Assembly (NCBI GenBank): GCA_965116435.1
Contig: OZ220686.1
Span: 1,426,001-1,490,000, forward strand
Direction: 5' to 3'
Length of the DNA: 64,000 bases
Origin: VXPQ01 sp965116435
Lineage (GTDB): Bacteria; Bacteroidota; Rhodothermia; Rhodothermales; VXPQ01
Position 1 is the stretch's first letter, and the number at the start of each line of letters is the position of its first letter. The position numbers and the translations under genes were made by a program. Shown here one piece after another: positions 51,291 through 60,758 of this stretch. The notes below the pieces were generated by a model. The model saw only the letters and a program-made list of their open reading frames with translations. It made no database searches and was not told the DNA's origin.

Positions 51291-52532
51291 TTATGCCGCC
51301 TTCCCGGAGCCGAAAGGTGCCAGCGCGTCCTCTATGGAGCGGACGTTCTCCGTCCATCCTGTCATCTTGCGAATCACTTCGTCCAAGAGCGCGTCCGGGC
51401 AGGAAGCGCCTGCCGTGAGCACGATATCCAACGGGCGCCGGGAAGGAAACCACCCGTTCGTAACCTGTACCTCCTTCGCTTGCGGGTTGAAATGCCGGAT
51501 CGTTTCGGGCGAGATGATTTCGCCGGCGTCGCACACGAAATACGCAGGCATCTTTTTCGCGCACAACTCCACGAGGTTCGTGGTGTTGGACGAGTTGTAG
51601 CCGCCCACGACAAGGCCCAGATCGCCCCCCGATTCGATCAGTTGCACCGTGGCGTTCTGGTTCTCGTTCGTGGCGTAACAAAGCGTATCGCTGGTGTCCG
51701 CAAAACGATCGGCCAACTCCGCCTCGCCGTATCGGTCCAGGATGGCCTGCCGAAACAAGCGAGCAATGGCTTGCGTCTCGGTGGCCAGCATGGTGGTCTG
51801 ATTGACCACACCAATACGTTGCAGATCGCACTCCGGATCGAAGCCGGGCGAATATTTGTCGCGGAATCGATCAAAGAAAAAATCGGCAGGGACTTCGCCC
51901 CGAACAAGCCGGGCAAGGTCTTCTGCTTCGCGCAGGTCGCGCACCACGACAGCGGGGGCGCTCTGGCTGGCGCGGGAAAAGGTGGCCCGCATTTCTTCGT
52001 GGTATCGCTTGCCGTGTATGATCACGGTATACCCGCCGCGTCCGATCCGCTCGCTCTTGTTCCATACTTTTTCGACGAACGGACACGTCGTGTCGTAGGT
52101 CATGGTGTCGACGCCGCATTCGGCCAGCTTGCTCTCGACTTCAAGCGACGCGCCGAATGCAGGAATGATCACCACGTCGTCGGGGGTCAACGTCTCGAAC
52201 GGAATCAATTGTTCGCCGGTGGTCGTCCGCAGGAAATGGACCCCCGCGGCCCGCAAATCGCCGTTCACGCGCGGATTGTGAATCATCTCCGAGAGGAGAA
52301 AAATGCGGCGGCCGGGATTTTCTTCGAGGGCCCGCCAGGCAATGTCGATCGCATGTTCAACCCCGAAACAAAACCCGAAATGTCGGGCGATCTTGAAGCG
52401 GAGCGGACCGAAGTCCAGGATGGACGGCGTAAGGTCCCGCTTGCGCGGATCGGCGCTGCCGCGCGCAGATTTTACAATGGATACGATGGAGCTCGCGTAG
52501 ACGCCGGGAACGTTGAACTTGCGTGCGGCCAT
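51291..52532 (-). CDS. ispH: 4-hydroxy-3-methylbut-2-enyl diphosphate reductase
   Basis: Last enzyme of the MEP (non-mevalonate) isoprenoid pathway, an iron-sulfur reductase that makes IPP and DMAPP. The three cluster cysteines are in ARHFGFCFGVEHAI, YDTTCPFVEKVW and AGASCPDALLDEVI. The catalytic region TNENQNATVQLI and GGYNSSNTTNLVELC are present. At 413 residues it is longer than the E. coli enzyme (about 316), which fits the longer form seen in several Bacteroidota-like lineages. The start is taken at the ATG at 52532 (MAARKFNVPG). It is 128 bp from tgt. Confidence 0.95.
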   Translation of the reverse strand: MAARKFNVPGVYASSIVSIVKSARGSADPRKRDLTPSILDFGPLRFKIARHFGFCFGVEHAIDIAWRALEENPGRRIFLLSEMIHNPRVNGDLRAAGVHFLRTTTGEQLIPFETLTPDDVVIIPAFGASLEVESKLAECGVDTMTYDTTCPFVEKVWNKSERIGRGGYTVIIHGKRYHEEMRATFSRASQSAPAVVVRDLREAEDLARLVRGEVPADFFFDRFRDKYSPGFDPECDLQRIGVVNQTTMLATETQAIARLFRQAILDRYGEAELADRFADTSDTLCYATNENQNATVQLIESGGDLGLVVGGYNSSNTTNLVELCAKKMPAYFVCDAGEIISPETIRHFNPQAKEVQVTNGWFPSRRPLDIVLTAGASCPDALLDEVIRKMTGWTENVRSIEDALAPFGSGKAA

Positions 52533-52660
52533 GGCTCGGCGAAGCGTGGAAAAAGGGTGGCGGACGGTGTAAAAATGCGTAACGCAACAAACGAGGTTGA
52601 TTGTTAACGCCCCGAAACGATGCAAGTTCGATCGGCGGCGGCGCAGCGCCCCGCGCCGGG

Positions 52661-53791
52661 TCACAATCTACGGCTAACGAGGGGAGCGACCCGGTCCTTC
52701 CAGGCGGAAAACGAACCCGCAAGAATCGCTTCGCGGGCGTTGCGCATCAGCCAGGCGTACAGGGACAGGTTCTGCACGGACGCGATATGCAGGCCAAGAA
52801 GTTCGTTCGCCGTAAAAAGATGGCGCACATACGCTTTGGAAAACGTCCGGGAAACATGGGCGTCCAGGCCCGGATCAAGCGGCGAAAAATCGTCGCGCCA
52901 CTTCCGGTTCCGAATGTTGATCACCCCCTCCGTCGTAAACAACATGCCGTTGCGGCCATTGCGCGTGGGCATGACGCAATCGAACATATCCACGCCCCGT
53001 GCGATGTTTTCCAGCAAATTGACAGGTGTCCCCACGCCCATCAGGTAGCGCGGCTTGTCGGCGGGCAACACCTCGTTCACCACCTCAACCATGGCGTACA
53101 TCTCGTGGTCGGGCTCGCCCACCGAGAGGCCGCCGATAGCGTATCCGGGAAAATCCATCTCTACCAGCCGCTGGGCGGACTCCCGACGAATATCTGGAAA
53201 CACGACCCCCTGCACAATGGCAAAAAGCGCCTGCCGGTGTTCGTACAGCGGCGCTGTTTCCTCGAAGCGCTTTTTGCAGCGGGCCGCCCAGCGCAGGGTC
53301 ATTTCGTGCGAGGCGCGGGCATAGTCCCGGGATACGTCCGCCGCCGGACATTCGTCCAGCGCCATCATAATGTCCGCCCCGATGCTGCGCTGAATATCCA
53401 CCGCCGACTCCGGCGTAATGCAATGCGACGAGCCGTCGAGGTGGCTGCGAAAGGCCACGCCCTCTTCGCTCAGCGTCCGGCGACTGGCCAGCGAAAAGAC
53501 CTGATAGCCCCCGGAATCCGTCAGCATGGGGCCGGGCCACGCCATGAATCGGTGCAAGCCGCCCGCTTCTTCAAGCAGCGACGTACCCGGGCGCAAGTAC
53601 AAATGATAGGCATTCCCAAGGATAATCTGCGCCCCCGCTTCCTCCAGCAACGTACGCGAATCGACGGCCTTGACGCTGCCAAGCGTACCTACCGGCATGA
53701 AAACCGGCGTCTGGATCGGGCCATGATCGGTTTCGATCTGTCCGGCCCGCGCCGACGTGTGGGAATCCCTGCCGGATACGGAAAATTTCAT
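52661..53791 (-). CDS. tgt: tRNA-guanine transglycosylase, zinc-ligand-free form
   Basis: Exchanges G34 for preQ1 in queuosine tRNAs. 376 residues from the ATG at 53791. Catalytic features are present: LTDSGGYQVFSLA (general acid/base Asp), GGLSVGEP, GVGTPVNLLENIARGVDMFD with the nucleophile Asp in DMFDCVMPTRNGRNG. The usual zinc site CxCxxC...H is missing: the region reads PLDPGLDAHVSRTFSKAYVR and later IASVQN, so all three cysteines and the histidine are replaced. As I recall, Bacteroidota enzymes also lack the cysteines, so this is lineage-typical rather than a defect. It starts 7 bp after the AI-2E permease stop. Confidence 0.94.
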   Translation of the reverse strand: MKFSVSGRDSHTSARAGQIETDHGPIQTPVFMPVGTLGSVKAVDSRTLLEEAGAQIILGNAYHLYLRPGTSLLEEAGGLHRFMAWPGPMLTDSGGYQVFSLASRRTLSEEGVAFRSHLDGSSHCITPESAVDIQRSIGADIMMALDECPAADVSRDYARASHEMTLRWAARCKKRFEETAPLYEHRQALFAIVQGVVFPDIRRESAQRLVEMDFPGYAIGGLSVGEPDHEMYAMVEVVNEVLPADKPRYLMGVGTPVNLLENIARGVDMFDCVMPTRNGRNGMLFTTEGVINIRNRKWRDDFSPLDPGLDAHVSRTFSKAYVRHLFTANELLGLHIASVQNLSLYAWLMRNAREAILAGSFSAWKDRVAPLVSRRL

Positions 53792-53798
53792 AGCCGAA

Positions 53799-55058
53799 TC
53801 AGGGCATGACGTCCACGTCCGTGTCCTTGAAATCAAACGGGCTGGGCCGCTTAGAGGCCCTGTACGCCGCCATGATCAACGCCGTAACGGGCACCGCGAC
53901 GAGCAACCCGATCCACCCCATGAAATGGGCGAAAATGAACAGGGAAAGGATGATCAGGACCGGATGAAGCTCCATCTGCTCACCCATTATTTTCGGGAAC
54001 AGCACCGAATTTTCGAGGATCGACTGCCCCATCAGCACAGCCACGATCTTGAATACGTCGATGAACCAGGGGTCGCCAAAAAACAGCCCGATGCCGATCC
54101 CGATGACATTCGTAACGATGATGCCAATGTTCGGAATCAGGTTCAGGAGACCGCCCGCAATACCGATCACGAGGGCGAACGGAACGTCCAGAATCATGAG
54201 CGCCACCGTGACGTTGAACCCCGCAATGGCGCAAATGATGAGTTGGCCGCGCAGGTAGTCTCCCACCACCCTGCCGATCTTGAACAGGTAGTCGCGGCGC
54301 CCGCCGCTCGTGGGAAACAGTGCGACGAGGCGTTCCTTGATGTGTGGAAAATCTTTCAGTAAGTAGTAGTGGACGACCGGCAGCACGGCAATCAGCGCCA
54401 CCGCGCCCAGCACCGTGCCAATCGAATTCATAACGTACTGCAATATATTCGGAATGCTCGTGGCCAGACTCGTGGCCTGTTCCTGCAGAAACGCAGTCAG
54501 GTCCCGTACGATTTGCTCGCGATCCATGCCCACCCTTTCAAGGTTGTCCAGCAGCGCAGCGGATTGCAGCCAGGCGCGCAAATCGTCCATAGCGTCCGTC
54601 AGGCGCACGAACAGAATTTCGAACTGGGTCAGCAGCGTGGGAACGACCAGAAACACAAACAAGGCCCCAACGCCAAGCAGCACCGCCGTCATGGCGAACG
54701 AAGAAATTCCCCGACGAATGCCAAGCCGTTTCTGAAGTATCGTAACCAGCGGATCGAACAAATACGCAAACAAATAAACAATCGCAAAAGGAATCAGAAT
54801 GACGGCAAGGTCCTTGAGCGCCCACAAGAGCAACATCAGCGCGCCCGCGACCAGCAAGGTCCGCACCAAGGGGAATTTTCGCAGCGGCCACAGGAGCACT
54901 AACCCGGCGAACGCGAACAGCGGCGGCCCCAGAAAATCACTGCCGATCTGGTAGGTCATCCCCAGAAACAGGAGCACGCCGCCTGCAAGCACCGCGATCC
55001 GGAACGGGGTCATTCCGGGCGGCGCCGAAGCGTTCTTCGTGGGCGATGCATCAGACAT
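53799..55058 (-). CDS. AI-2E/PerM-family membrane transporter
   Basis: 419-residue inner-membrane protein of the AI-2E transporter (UPF0118/PerM) family with about eight membrane helices. A typical soluble-helical stretch (about 150-210) follows the third helix pair. Conserved pieces are LIPFAIVYLFAYLFDPLVT, GDYLRGQLIICAIAG, GLLNLIPNIG and GQSILENSVLFPKIMGEQME. Members have been linked to autoinducer-2 export or Na+/H+ exchange, so the true substrate is open. It lies between clpX and tgt, all on the minus strand with gaps of 7-30 bp. Confidence 0.9.
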   Translation of the reverse strand: MSDASPTKNASAPPGMTPFRIAVLAGGVLLFLGMTYQIGSDFLGPPLFAFAGLVLLWPLRKFPLVRTLLVAGALMLLLWALKDLAVILIPFAIVYLFAYLFDPLVTILQKRLGIRRGISSFAMTAVLLGVGALFVFLVVPTLLTQFEILFVRLTDAMDDLRAWLQSAALLDNLERVGMDREQIVRDLTAFLQEQATSLATSIPNILQYVMNSIGTVLGAVALIAVLPVVHYYLLKDFPHIKERLVALFPTSGGRRDYLFKIGRVVGDYLRGQLIICAIAGFNVTVALMILDVPFALVIGIAGGLLNLIPNIGIIVTNVIGIGIGLFFGDPWFIDVFKIVAVLMGQSILENSVLFPKIMGEQMELHPVLIILSLFIFAHFMGWIGLLVAVPVTALIMAAYRASKRPSPFDFKDTDVDVMP

Positions 55059-55088
55059 GGTTGCAAGGGATCATGCGACGGCGATCTG

Positions 55089-56345
55089 CTATGCGCTCGC
55101 CTTGCGTTTTTCGTACACGGGGTCGGCGCCGTGCAATGCCGTATCCCGCGTCACCCGACAGGTGGCCGCATTGGGCCGCGCATGCAGGTCATACATGATT
55201 TCGAGCATGATTTGCTCCATGACGGAACGCAATCCTCGGGCGCCCGTGCCAAGTTTTTTCGCCCGCTGCACAATGATCTCCAGGGCGTCGTCGTCGAACA
55301 CAAGTTGCACGCCATCCATGGCGAACAATTTCTGGTACTGCTTCACCAGCGCATTCTTCGGTTCGAGCAAAATCTGCCGCATGGCCTCGTCTGTCAGCGG
55401 CTTCAGGGCAGACATGACGGGAACGCGGCCCACCAGTTCGGGAATGAGGCCGAATTTCATGAGGTCGTCCGGCTCAACGCTTTGCAGAATCGCAGGGTCG
55501 TTGCGGTCGAACACTTTGCGGCCCTCCGACATGAATCCGATCGTGTTGATGGACAGCCGGTGCGCCACGATTTCCTGCAACCCGTCGAAAGCGCCCCCCA
55601 CAATGAAGAGGATATTCCGGGTATCGATATTGATCAGGCTCTGTTCCGGGTGCTTGCGCCCGCCCTTCGGCGGCACGCCGGCCACGGTGCCTTCCAGAAT
55701 CTTAAGCAAGGCCTGTTGTACGCCTTCGCCCGACACATCGCGCGTAATAGACGCATTGTCGCTTTTTCGCGCAATCTTGTCGATCTCGTCAATATAGATG
55801 ATGCCCTGTTCGGCGCGCTCGACATTGAAATCGGACGCATGCAAAAGATGGGTCAGGATGCTTTCGACGTCCTCGCCTACATAACCGGCTTCCGTCAGCG
55901 CCGTCGCGTCCGAAATCGAAAAAGGCACATCCAGAATGCGCGCCAGGGAGCGGGCCAGCAATGTTTTTCCGACGCCGGTAGGGCCGAGGAGCAGCACATT
56001 GGATTTTTCCAGTTCCACCTCCTCGTACTCATGCACATACCGATCCGTGTCTATCCGCTTGTAGTGGTTATAGACCGCCACGGCCAGGGCCTTTTTCGCA
56101 TACTCCTGCCCAATGACGTATTCGTCCAGCGCCGCCTTGATTTCGCGCGGGGCCAGCAGGCGAGGCTTTACCGGCGCCGCCCGAAAAGGGGACGGGGGTT
56201 CGGGAACGCCCCCGATCACCGTCGCCGCTTCGCCGATGCACCGGTCGCAAATGTATACGCCGGGTTCGCGGGCCTGCACCATGGAATCGGCGCTGTCCAC
56301 CGATTGCCCGCAGAACGAACAGCGAATAGGATGTCTTTTGCTCAT
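55089..56345 (-). CDS. clpX: ATP-dependent Clp protease ATP-binding subunit ClpX
   Basis: Unfoldase that feeds substrates to ClpP. 418 residues. It has an N-terminal C4 zinc-binding domain (IRCSFCGQSV, then YICDRCIGEA), the ALDEYVIGQEYAKKALAVAV entry helix, and Walker A LLGPTGVGKTLLARSLA. Walker B is IIYIDEIDKIARK, with sensor and box VII region EGVQQALLKILEGTVAGVPP. RKHPEQSLINIDTRNILFI and the loop GFMSEGRK (VGF-loop area) are also in place. No clpP is adjacent in the window. It begins the run clpX > AI-2E permease > tgt. Confidence 0.97.
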   Translation of the reverse strand: MSKRHPIRCSFCGQSVDSADSMVQAREPGVYICDRCIGEAATVIGGVPEPPSPFRAAPVKPRLLAPREIKAALDEYVIGQEYAKKALAVAVYNHYKRIDTDRYVHEYEEVELEKSNVLLLGPTGVGKTLLARSLARILDVPFSISDATALTEAGYVGEDVESILTHLLHASDFNVERAEQGIIYIDEIDKIARKSDNASITRDVSGEGVQQALLKILEGTVAGVPPKGGRKHPEQSLINIDTRNILFIVGGAFDGLQEIVAHRLSINTIGFMSEGRKVFDRNDPAILQSVEPDDLMKFGLIPELVGRVPVMSALKPLTDEAMRQILLEPKNALVKQYQKLFAMDGVQLVFDDDALEIIVQRAKKLGTGARGLRSVMEQIMLEIMYDLHARPNAATCRVTRDTALHGADPVYEKRKASA

Positions 56346-56494
56346 GCGAGAAAAAAATGCTTACGTCTATAAAGGGCGCGCCGCGTACTCATGAACGTTG
56401 CCCCAAGATAGTAAAGGATACGCTAAAAATATCTGTACAGAAATCGGCGGGCAAAGTTGCGAAAATCAGGCGGCCCCGCACATTCTCGCGCGTA

Positions 56495-58492
56495 TCATCC
56501 GAAAATCGGCCAGTGGACGCCGAAGCGAAAACGCCCTGCGGGCAGCGGATACACGGGCGCCAGCATGGTCCCCGGAACCAGCGAGGCGCCGGCCGGCAGA
56601 TGATCGTACGCGAAAAAAAGGCGGGCGGTGCGCACGCGTACTTCCGCCACGATATTCGCCGTATTCGACGCATCGAGCAGCAGCGCAGACGCTTCTGGCA
56701 CAGCAAGCAACCCGGATGGCGCATGCAGCGATCGGCTGCGAAAGGAGGACCACGCCATGCCTTCCGCATACAGATCGAACCGCAAGTCGCCCGCGAAAAG
56801 CATATACCGCACGCCCACACGCGCCTGGGCGAACCACCGGGGCAGCGTATCGGCGCGACGCGCATGCCACGACGCATCGTCCGGCTCCGCAAGGTACGTA
56901 ACGGTGGGCCGCACCATGGCGTAGAACCCGCGGCGGGCCGTGCGCCGCCAACCCATGTCCGCATACACCGCCGCCTGCCGGAGCGACGACTGCGCCGTCG
57001 CCACAACGACCTCATCCCCCTCCACAAACAGATCGACCGGACGGCGCGCCTGACGCCCAAACGCCCCAACCGTTACAACAAAGGGATCGGCCTGTACGGA
57101 CCCTTCGATATGCACCGCAACGGTCCGCCCCGGTTCCGCGTCGCGTCGCCCGCGCAGGCTGGCGAATCCGGTATGGTACAGCACGGGCGTGCGCGGTTTG
57201 TCGGTCGAAACGCCCAGGCGCAAAGCCGTTCGGGTTCCGCGCCGCGCGAGCCGTACGGCGCCCGTCGCCCCCCCGCTCCGGTGAAAAAACCAGCCCGCCT
57301 CCGGCTTCACAATCCATCGCGGCTCCGCCCCCTCCGCGCCGCCCCGCCCCAAACGGAGCGAATCGCTCACATGCACGCGCAGGGCAAAGCGCCGCTGGGC
57401 GGTTTCCTGAAACGACGCCCGGGGGGCCACATGCTCCGACCACGCCGCCAGGCGCACGGCAAGACGGCGCCGAGCCGTGTGCAGCAAGGGCTGGCGAATA
57501 TGCGCCCCGGTGCGTATGGAGCGGACGCCCAGCGTATCCAGTGCGTCGTGGTACCGAAACATTTCGGTGGAATGGTACAGCGTAGCGGACGTCACGCCGG
57601 CGGAAAACCACCGCGCCCGCGCGACGCCCGCAAGATCGTTGCGCACAATGCGCCGCTCGGCTTCCGGCAAGACGACCTCGGCGATATCGCTTTGGTATAT
57701 CGCGTTCGGATCGTCCGGGCGAATCACGACGCCGCCGTGCGCGCCCACGCGACGGCGCTGGCTCATATACAATACCTCCGCCGACCAGGCGCGCTGCGCA
57801 TACCGAACGCGCAAAAGACTGCGGCGGCCCCGGGTCAGATTGCTCCCGGGATACGGAGTACTCGTGGCGCGCCCGCCGTACGCCCCAAGCGCCTGGAACA
57901 CTCCGGGACGCCCCCCGAGCGCCCGGCGGCGTTGCTGAACATGGGCCACGTCTATGCTCTGGAGACCCTCCCCGTCGCGCCAGTAGGTGGCCTCCGTGCG
58001 CGGCGGAACGCCTTCGTACGGCCGCAAATGCGCCCGCACGGAAGCCCCGACGGGATCAAACCGGGGCGGCGCAACAAGGGGCAGCGGGATCAGGTCCCAG
58101 ACCGGACGCCCGGTAAAAATATCCGTGAACGGAATCTCGCCCAACGAAAGCGGACGGGTGTTGGGAGACAAACCGAACGGACTCCAGCCGTCGGGCCAGC
58201 CGGGCCGATCGAACAGGTAGGTAAAACTGCCGGGCGCACGGGCAAGCAGTTCGGCCAAATGGATATCGGGCCGGAGCGCCGGAAGCGAGTCGGAAAGCGC
58301 CCACGCGATCCCGGAATCCGCCGACGCAGCGTCCCCGAATCCCATGAGATGCAGCGGCGCCTGCCCGAGGGAATCCGATGGGGCAGCGGCCAAGGCGGTC
58401 GTATCCGGTTCCTGGGCGGCAGCGGCGGGGCACAGCGCACACCCGACCAGTACGATGCATCGCAGGATACTCTGGGGAAAGGGAAGGTTCAT
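56495..58492 (-). CDS. Outer-membrane beta-barrel protein with plug-like N-terminus
   Basis: 665 residues from the ATG at 58492, overlapping the stop of the SDR gene by 4 bp (ATGA type). The signal peptide is ILRCIVLVGCALCPAAAAQ. Residues about 80-190 have plug-domain-like segments (LGEIPFTDIFTGRPVWDLIP, then RPYEGVPPRTEATYWRDGEG). The rest alternates basic and aromatic strands, and the protein ends RFRFGVHWPIFG. It is likely an outer-membrane barrel related to TonB receptors or porins, but I cannot name a family. The frame continues upstream across the SDR gene; that part is not coding. Arginine content is very high, consistent with local GC content. Confidence 0.68.
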   Translation of the reverse strand: MNLPFPQSILRCIVLVGCALCPAAAAQEPDTTALAAAPSDSLGQAPLHLMGFGDAASADSGIAWALSDSLPALRPDIHLAELLARAPGSFTYLFDRPGWPDGWSPFGLSPNTRPLSLGEIPFTDIFTGRPVWDLIPLPLVAPPRFDPVGASVRAHLRPYEGVPPRTEATYWRDGEGLQSIDVAHVQQRRRALGGRPGVFQALGAYGGRATSTPYPGSNLTRGRRSLLRVRYAQRAWSAEVLYMSQRRRVGAHGGVVIRPDDPNAIYQSDIAEVVLPEAERRIVRNDLAGVARARWFSAGVTSATLYHSTEMFRYHDALDTLGVRSIRTGAHIRQPLLHTARRRLAVRLAAWSEHVAPRASFQETAQRRFALRVHVSDSLRLGRGGAEGAEPRWIVKPEAGWFFHRSGGATGAVRLARRGTRTALRLGVSTDKPRTPVLYHTGFASLRGRRDAEPGRTVAVHIEGSVQADPFVVTVGAFGRQARRPVDLFVEGDEVVVATAQSSLRQAAVYADMGWRRTARRGFYAMVRPTVTYLAEPDDASWHARRADTLPRWFAQARVGVRYMLFAGDLRFDLYAEGMAWSSFRSRSLHAPSGLLAVPEASALLLDASNTANIVAEVRVRTARLFFAYDHLPAGASLVPGTMLAPVYPLPAGRFRFGVHWPIFG

Positions 58493-59424
58493 GCCGGCTC
58501 CGGCTTGCCGCGGCGGCGCAGATACGACAAATTTTCGGGCGAAAAGGGCTTGAAGGCCAGCTTGAAATCGCGATAGAACGTCGTGTTGTCGCAGGTATTG
58601 CCTTCGAGGAGCATGTCGAACTGGTCCAGGGAAACAGGCAACAGGCCCGATCCGTCGAAAAAACGCACCAACGGGCGGACAAGCCGGACCGGCTGCGGGA
58701 TTTTCGGCTTGCGGGCATGTCCGAGCGCATCGGTTATGCGGTCGAGCAGGTCGGAAAACGTCAGGCGTTCCTGCCCCCCGGCGCAATACGTGGCGCCCTG
58801 CGCCGCGTCCAGCGTAAGCGCCTGCGCAAACGCCGCCGCGACTTCCTCCACGGAAATCGGTTGCATGGCGTAGCGCCCATCGCCGAAAACGGGCAAGACA
58901 GGCCAGGGACGCACCAGCGTGCGGGCCAGCTCGGACGCCAATTCGAACCCGCCCGGACCGGGATCTCCAAAAATGAGCGAAGGACGGAAAATCGTCCATC
59001 GGGCGAAACCGGCCTGCCGAATATATTCCTCCGCACGCCATTTCGAGGTTTGATACGCGGATACGCCGTCCGGGCGGGCGCCATTGGCGCTCATGTGCAC
59101 GAACCCGGGGACGCTGGCGCGGCGGGCTTCGTCCGCCACGGCCTTCGCCCCCCCGAAGTGCAGCGCGTCGAACGTGACGCCGCGTGCGGGATGTTCCCGA
59201 ATAATGCCCACCAGATGCACCACCGCGTCGCAACCGTCCATCGATCCGCGCAACGTATCCGGATCCGTTACCGAGCCGACGGCCTGCTCCACGCGAGCCG
59301 ACACGGCGTCGAGCGACGGCGTCCGGGTCCGCACGAGGCAACGCACCGCATGCCCCTCGCGCAGCAACTCGCGAAGCAGGTAGCCCCCCACAAAACCCGT
59401 CCCTCCGGTGAGAAAAACGTTCAT
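58489..59424 (-). CDS. NDUFA9-like atypical short-chain dehydrogenase/NAD(P)-binding protein
   Basis: 311 residues. The NAD(P)-binding motif MNVFLTGGTGFVGGYLLREL opens the protein, followed by VGSVTDPDTLRGSMDGCDAVVHLVG, ANGARPDGVSAYQTSKWRAE (Tyr/Lys-type pair), and WTIFRPSLIFGDPGPGGFE. This is the pattern of the complex I NDUFA9-like/YwnB atypical SDR subgroup. These proteins often lack a classical dehydrogenase active site and bind cofactor structurally; some act on ubiquinone or lipid precursors. It is translationally coupled to the barrel gene downstream and lies 63 bp after pfkA. The role is unknown. Confidence 0.87.
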   Translation of the reverse strand: MNVFLTGGTGFVGGYLLRELLREGHAVRCLVRTRTPSLDAVSARVEQAVGSVTDPDTLRGSMDGCDAVVHLVGIIREHPARGVTFDALHFGGAKAVADEARRASVPGFVHMSANGARPDGVSAYQTSKWRAEEYIRQAGFARWTIFRPSLIFGDPGPGGFELASELARTLVRPWPVLPVFGDGRYAMQPISVEEVAAAFAQALTLDAAQGATYCAGGQERLTFSDLLDRITDALGHARKPKIPQPVRLVRPLVRFFDGSGLLPVSLDQFDMLLEGNTCDNTTFYRDFKLAFKPFSPENLSYLRRRGKPEPA

Positions 59425-59487
59425 GGCGTCCCAGGCGAATTATGGACACGCCGGTTACAGATTCGAGCGAACCCTTCGCCGCCGGCG

Positions 59488-60615
59488 TCAGGTGATGACA
59501 TCTTGCATATGCGCGCTTTCAATACGGCACTCGAAGTCGCGCACGCCAAAGGATACCCCGGTGGCGTGGGCCGTGGCGATCATCGGATGATCCAGGGAAA
59601 TCATGCGGGTTTTGTTGGCCACTTCCTCGAACGGAACGCTCGTGAGCCGATTGTTTTGCAAGGCCACCATGTGCCCGAACCGTCCCTCGGAAACCAGGGC
59701 CCCGGCATACACGCCGAAGGCGGTCGCCAAATCGCGATCGTACGCCGTCGGGGCGCCGCCCCGCTGCATGTGTCCGGGAATCGTGGTGCGCACCTCGCTA
59801 TTGATCTGCGTGCTTAGCGCCTGTTCCAGCACTTTGCCCACCCCGCCCAGGCGCACGGGATCCGGACTGTTTTCCACGACCTGCTTGATGACCAGATCGC
59901 CCCCCTTGGCCCGGGCGCCCTCGGCGATCATGATAATCGTAAAGTGCTGTCCTCGGGCTTCCCGTTGCCGGCAAACCCAGGCCACGTCCTCCACGGTATA
60001 CTCGATTTCGGGAACCAGAATGACGTCGGCGCCGCCCGCCACCCCGGCGTACAGGGCAATCCATCCCGCATAACGCCCCATCGTCTCGATGATCATCACC
60101 CGGTCGTGACTCTGCGCGGTCGTATGAATGCGATCGACCACGTCGGTAATGATTGAAACCGCGGTGTCGAACCCGAACGTGCGCTCGGTGCCCATCAGAT
60201 CGTTGTCGATCGTTTTGGGCACGCCGATGATGTTCATGCCCATCTTCGCCAGCCCATTCGCAATAGACATGGTGCCGTCCCCGCCGATGACGACCAGCGC
60301 GTCCAGTCCAATCAGGCGACAATACTCGCAGACCTGTTCCGAAACGTCCGCATTGTCCTGTTTGTAGTAGCTGAACGGATTGGCTATGTTACTGGTGCCA
60401 AGGATCGTGCCGCCCAGCGTAAGGATGCCGCTGACGTCGCGGTAGGCAAGCGGACGGGTCCGGCGTTCGATCAACCCCAGAAAACCATCCTCGACGCCAA
60501 TCACATCGGCGCGATGTTGCAACATGAGGCATTTGGCGACGCCCCGAATGACCGCATTCAGGCCAGGACAATCGCCCCCGCCGGTGAGCAAACCTACGCG
60601 CATGGAACCAGGCAT
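59488..60615 (-). CDS. pfkA: 6-phosphofructokinase, group with GGDGT/PKTIDND active site
   Basis: Phosphorylates fructose 6-phosphate to the 1,6-bisphosphate. It has GLLTGGGDCPGLNAVIRG, the phosphate-site VVIGGDGTMSIANGLA, VPKTIDNDLMGTERTFGFD, METMGRYAGWIALYAG-like IETMGRYAGWIAL, and GHMQRGGAPTAYDRD. The two residues that separate ATP- from PPi-enzymes are mixed: Gly in GGDG (ATP-type) but Lys in PKTIDND (PPi-type position). This combination is the ATP-dependent group III or mixed-substrate clade, often without allosteric control. 375 residues from the ATG at 60615; an ATG at 60603 (MRVGLLTGG) is equally plausible. It is divergent from gntK. Confidence 0.93.
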   Translation of the reverse strand: MPGSMRVGLLTGGGDCPGLNAVIRGVAKCLMLQHRADVIGVEDGFLGLIERRTRPLAYRDVSGILTLGGTILGTSNIANPFSYYKQDNADVSEQVCEYCRLIGLDALVVIGGDGTMSIANGLAKMGMNIIGVPKTIDNDLMGTERTFGFDTAVSIITDVVDRIHTTAQSHDRVMIIETMGRYAGWIALYAGVAGGADVILVPEIEYTVEDVAWVCRQREARGQHFTIIMIAEGARAKGGDLVIKQVVENSPDPVRLGGVGKVLEQALSTQINSEVRTTIPGHMQRGGAPTAYDRDLATAFGVYAGALVSEGRFGHMVALQNNRLTSVPFEEVANKTRMISLDHPMIATAHATGVSFGVRDFECRIESAHMQDVIT

Positions 60616-60758
60616 AACGGTATGAAATAAAGGATGAAACGAAGCATGACGATGAACCCGAGGGGCCGTTATGAAAAGAAGGAACGGCCCGTTACGTTCC
60701 GCCCCCGGGCCCGTCGTCGGGCCAGCCGGGAAAAATCCCCCGAAAATACTGCGAAAAC

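Noticed and set aside
56495..59449. 984-codon fusion of the barrel protein with upstream sequence
   Set aside because: The upstream third is the SDR gene read in the wrong frame; a signal peptide begins at 58492 and the SDR motifs are in another frame.
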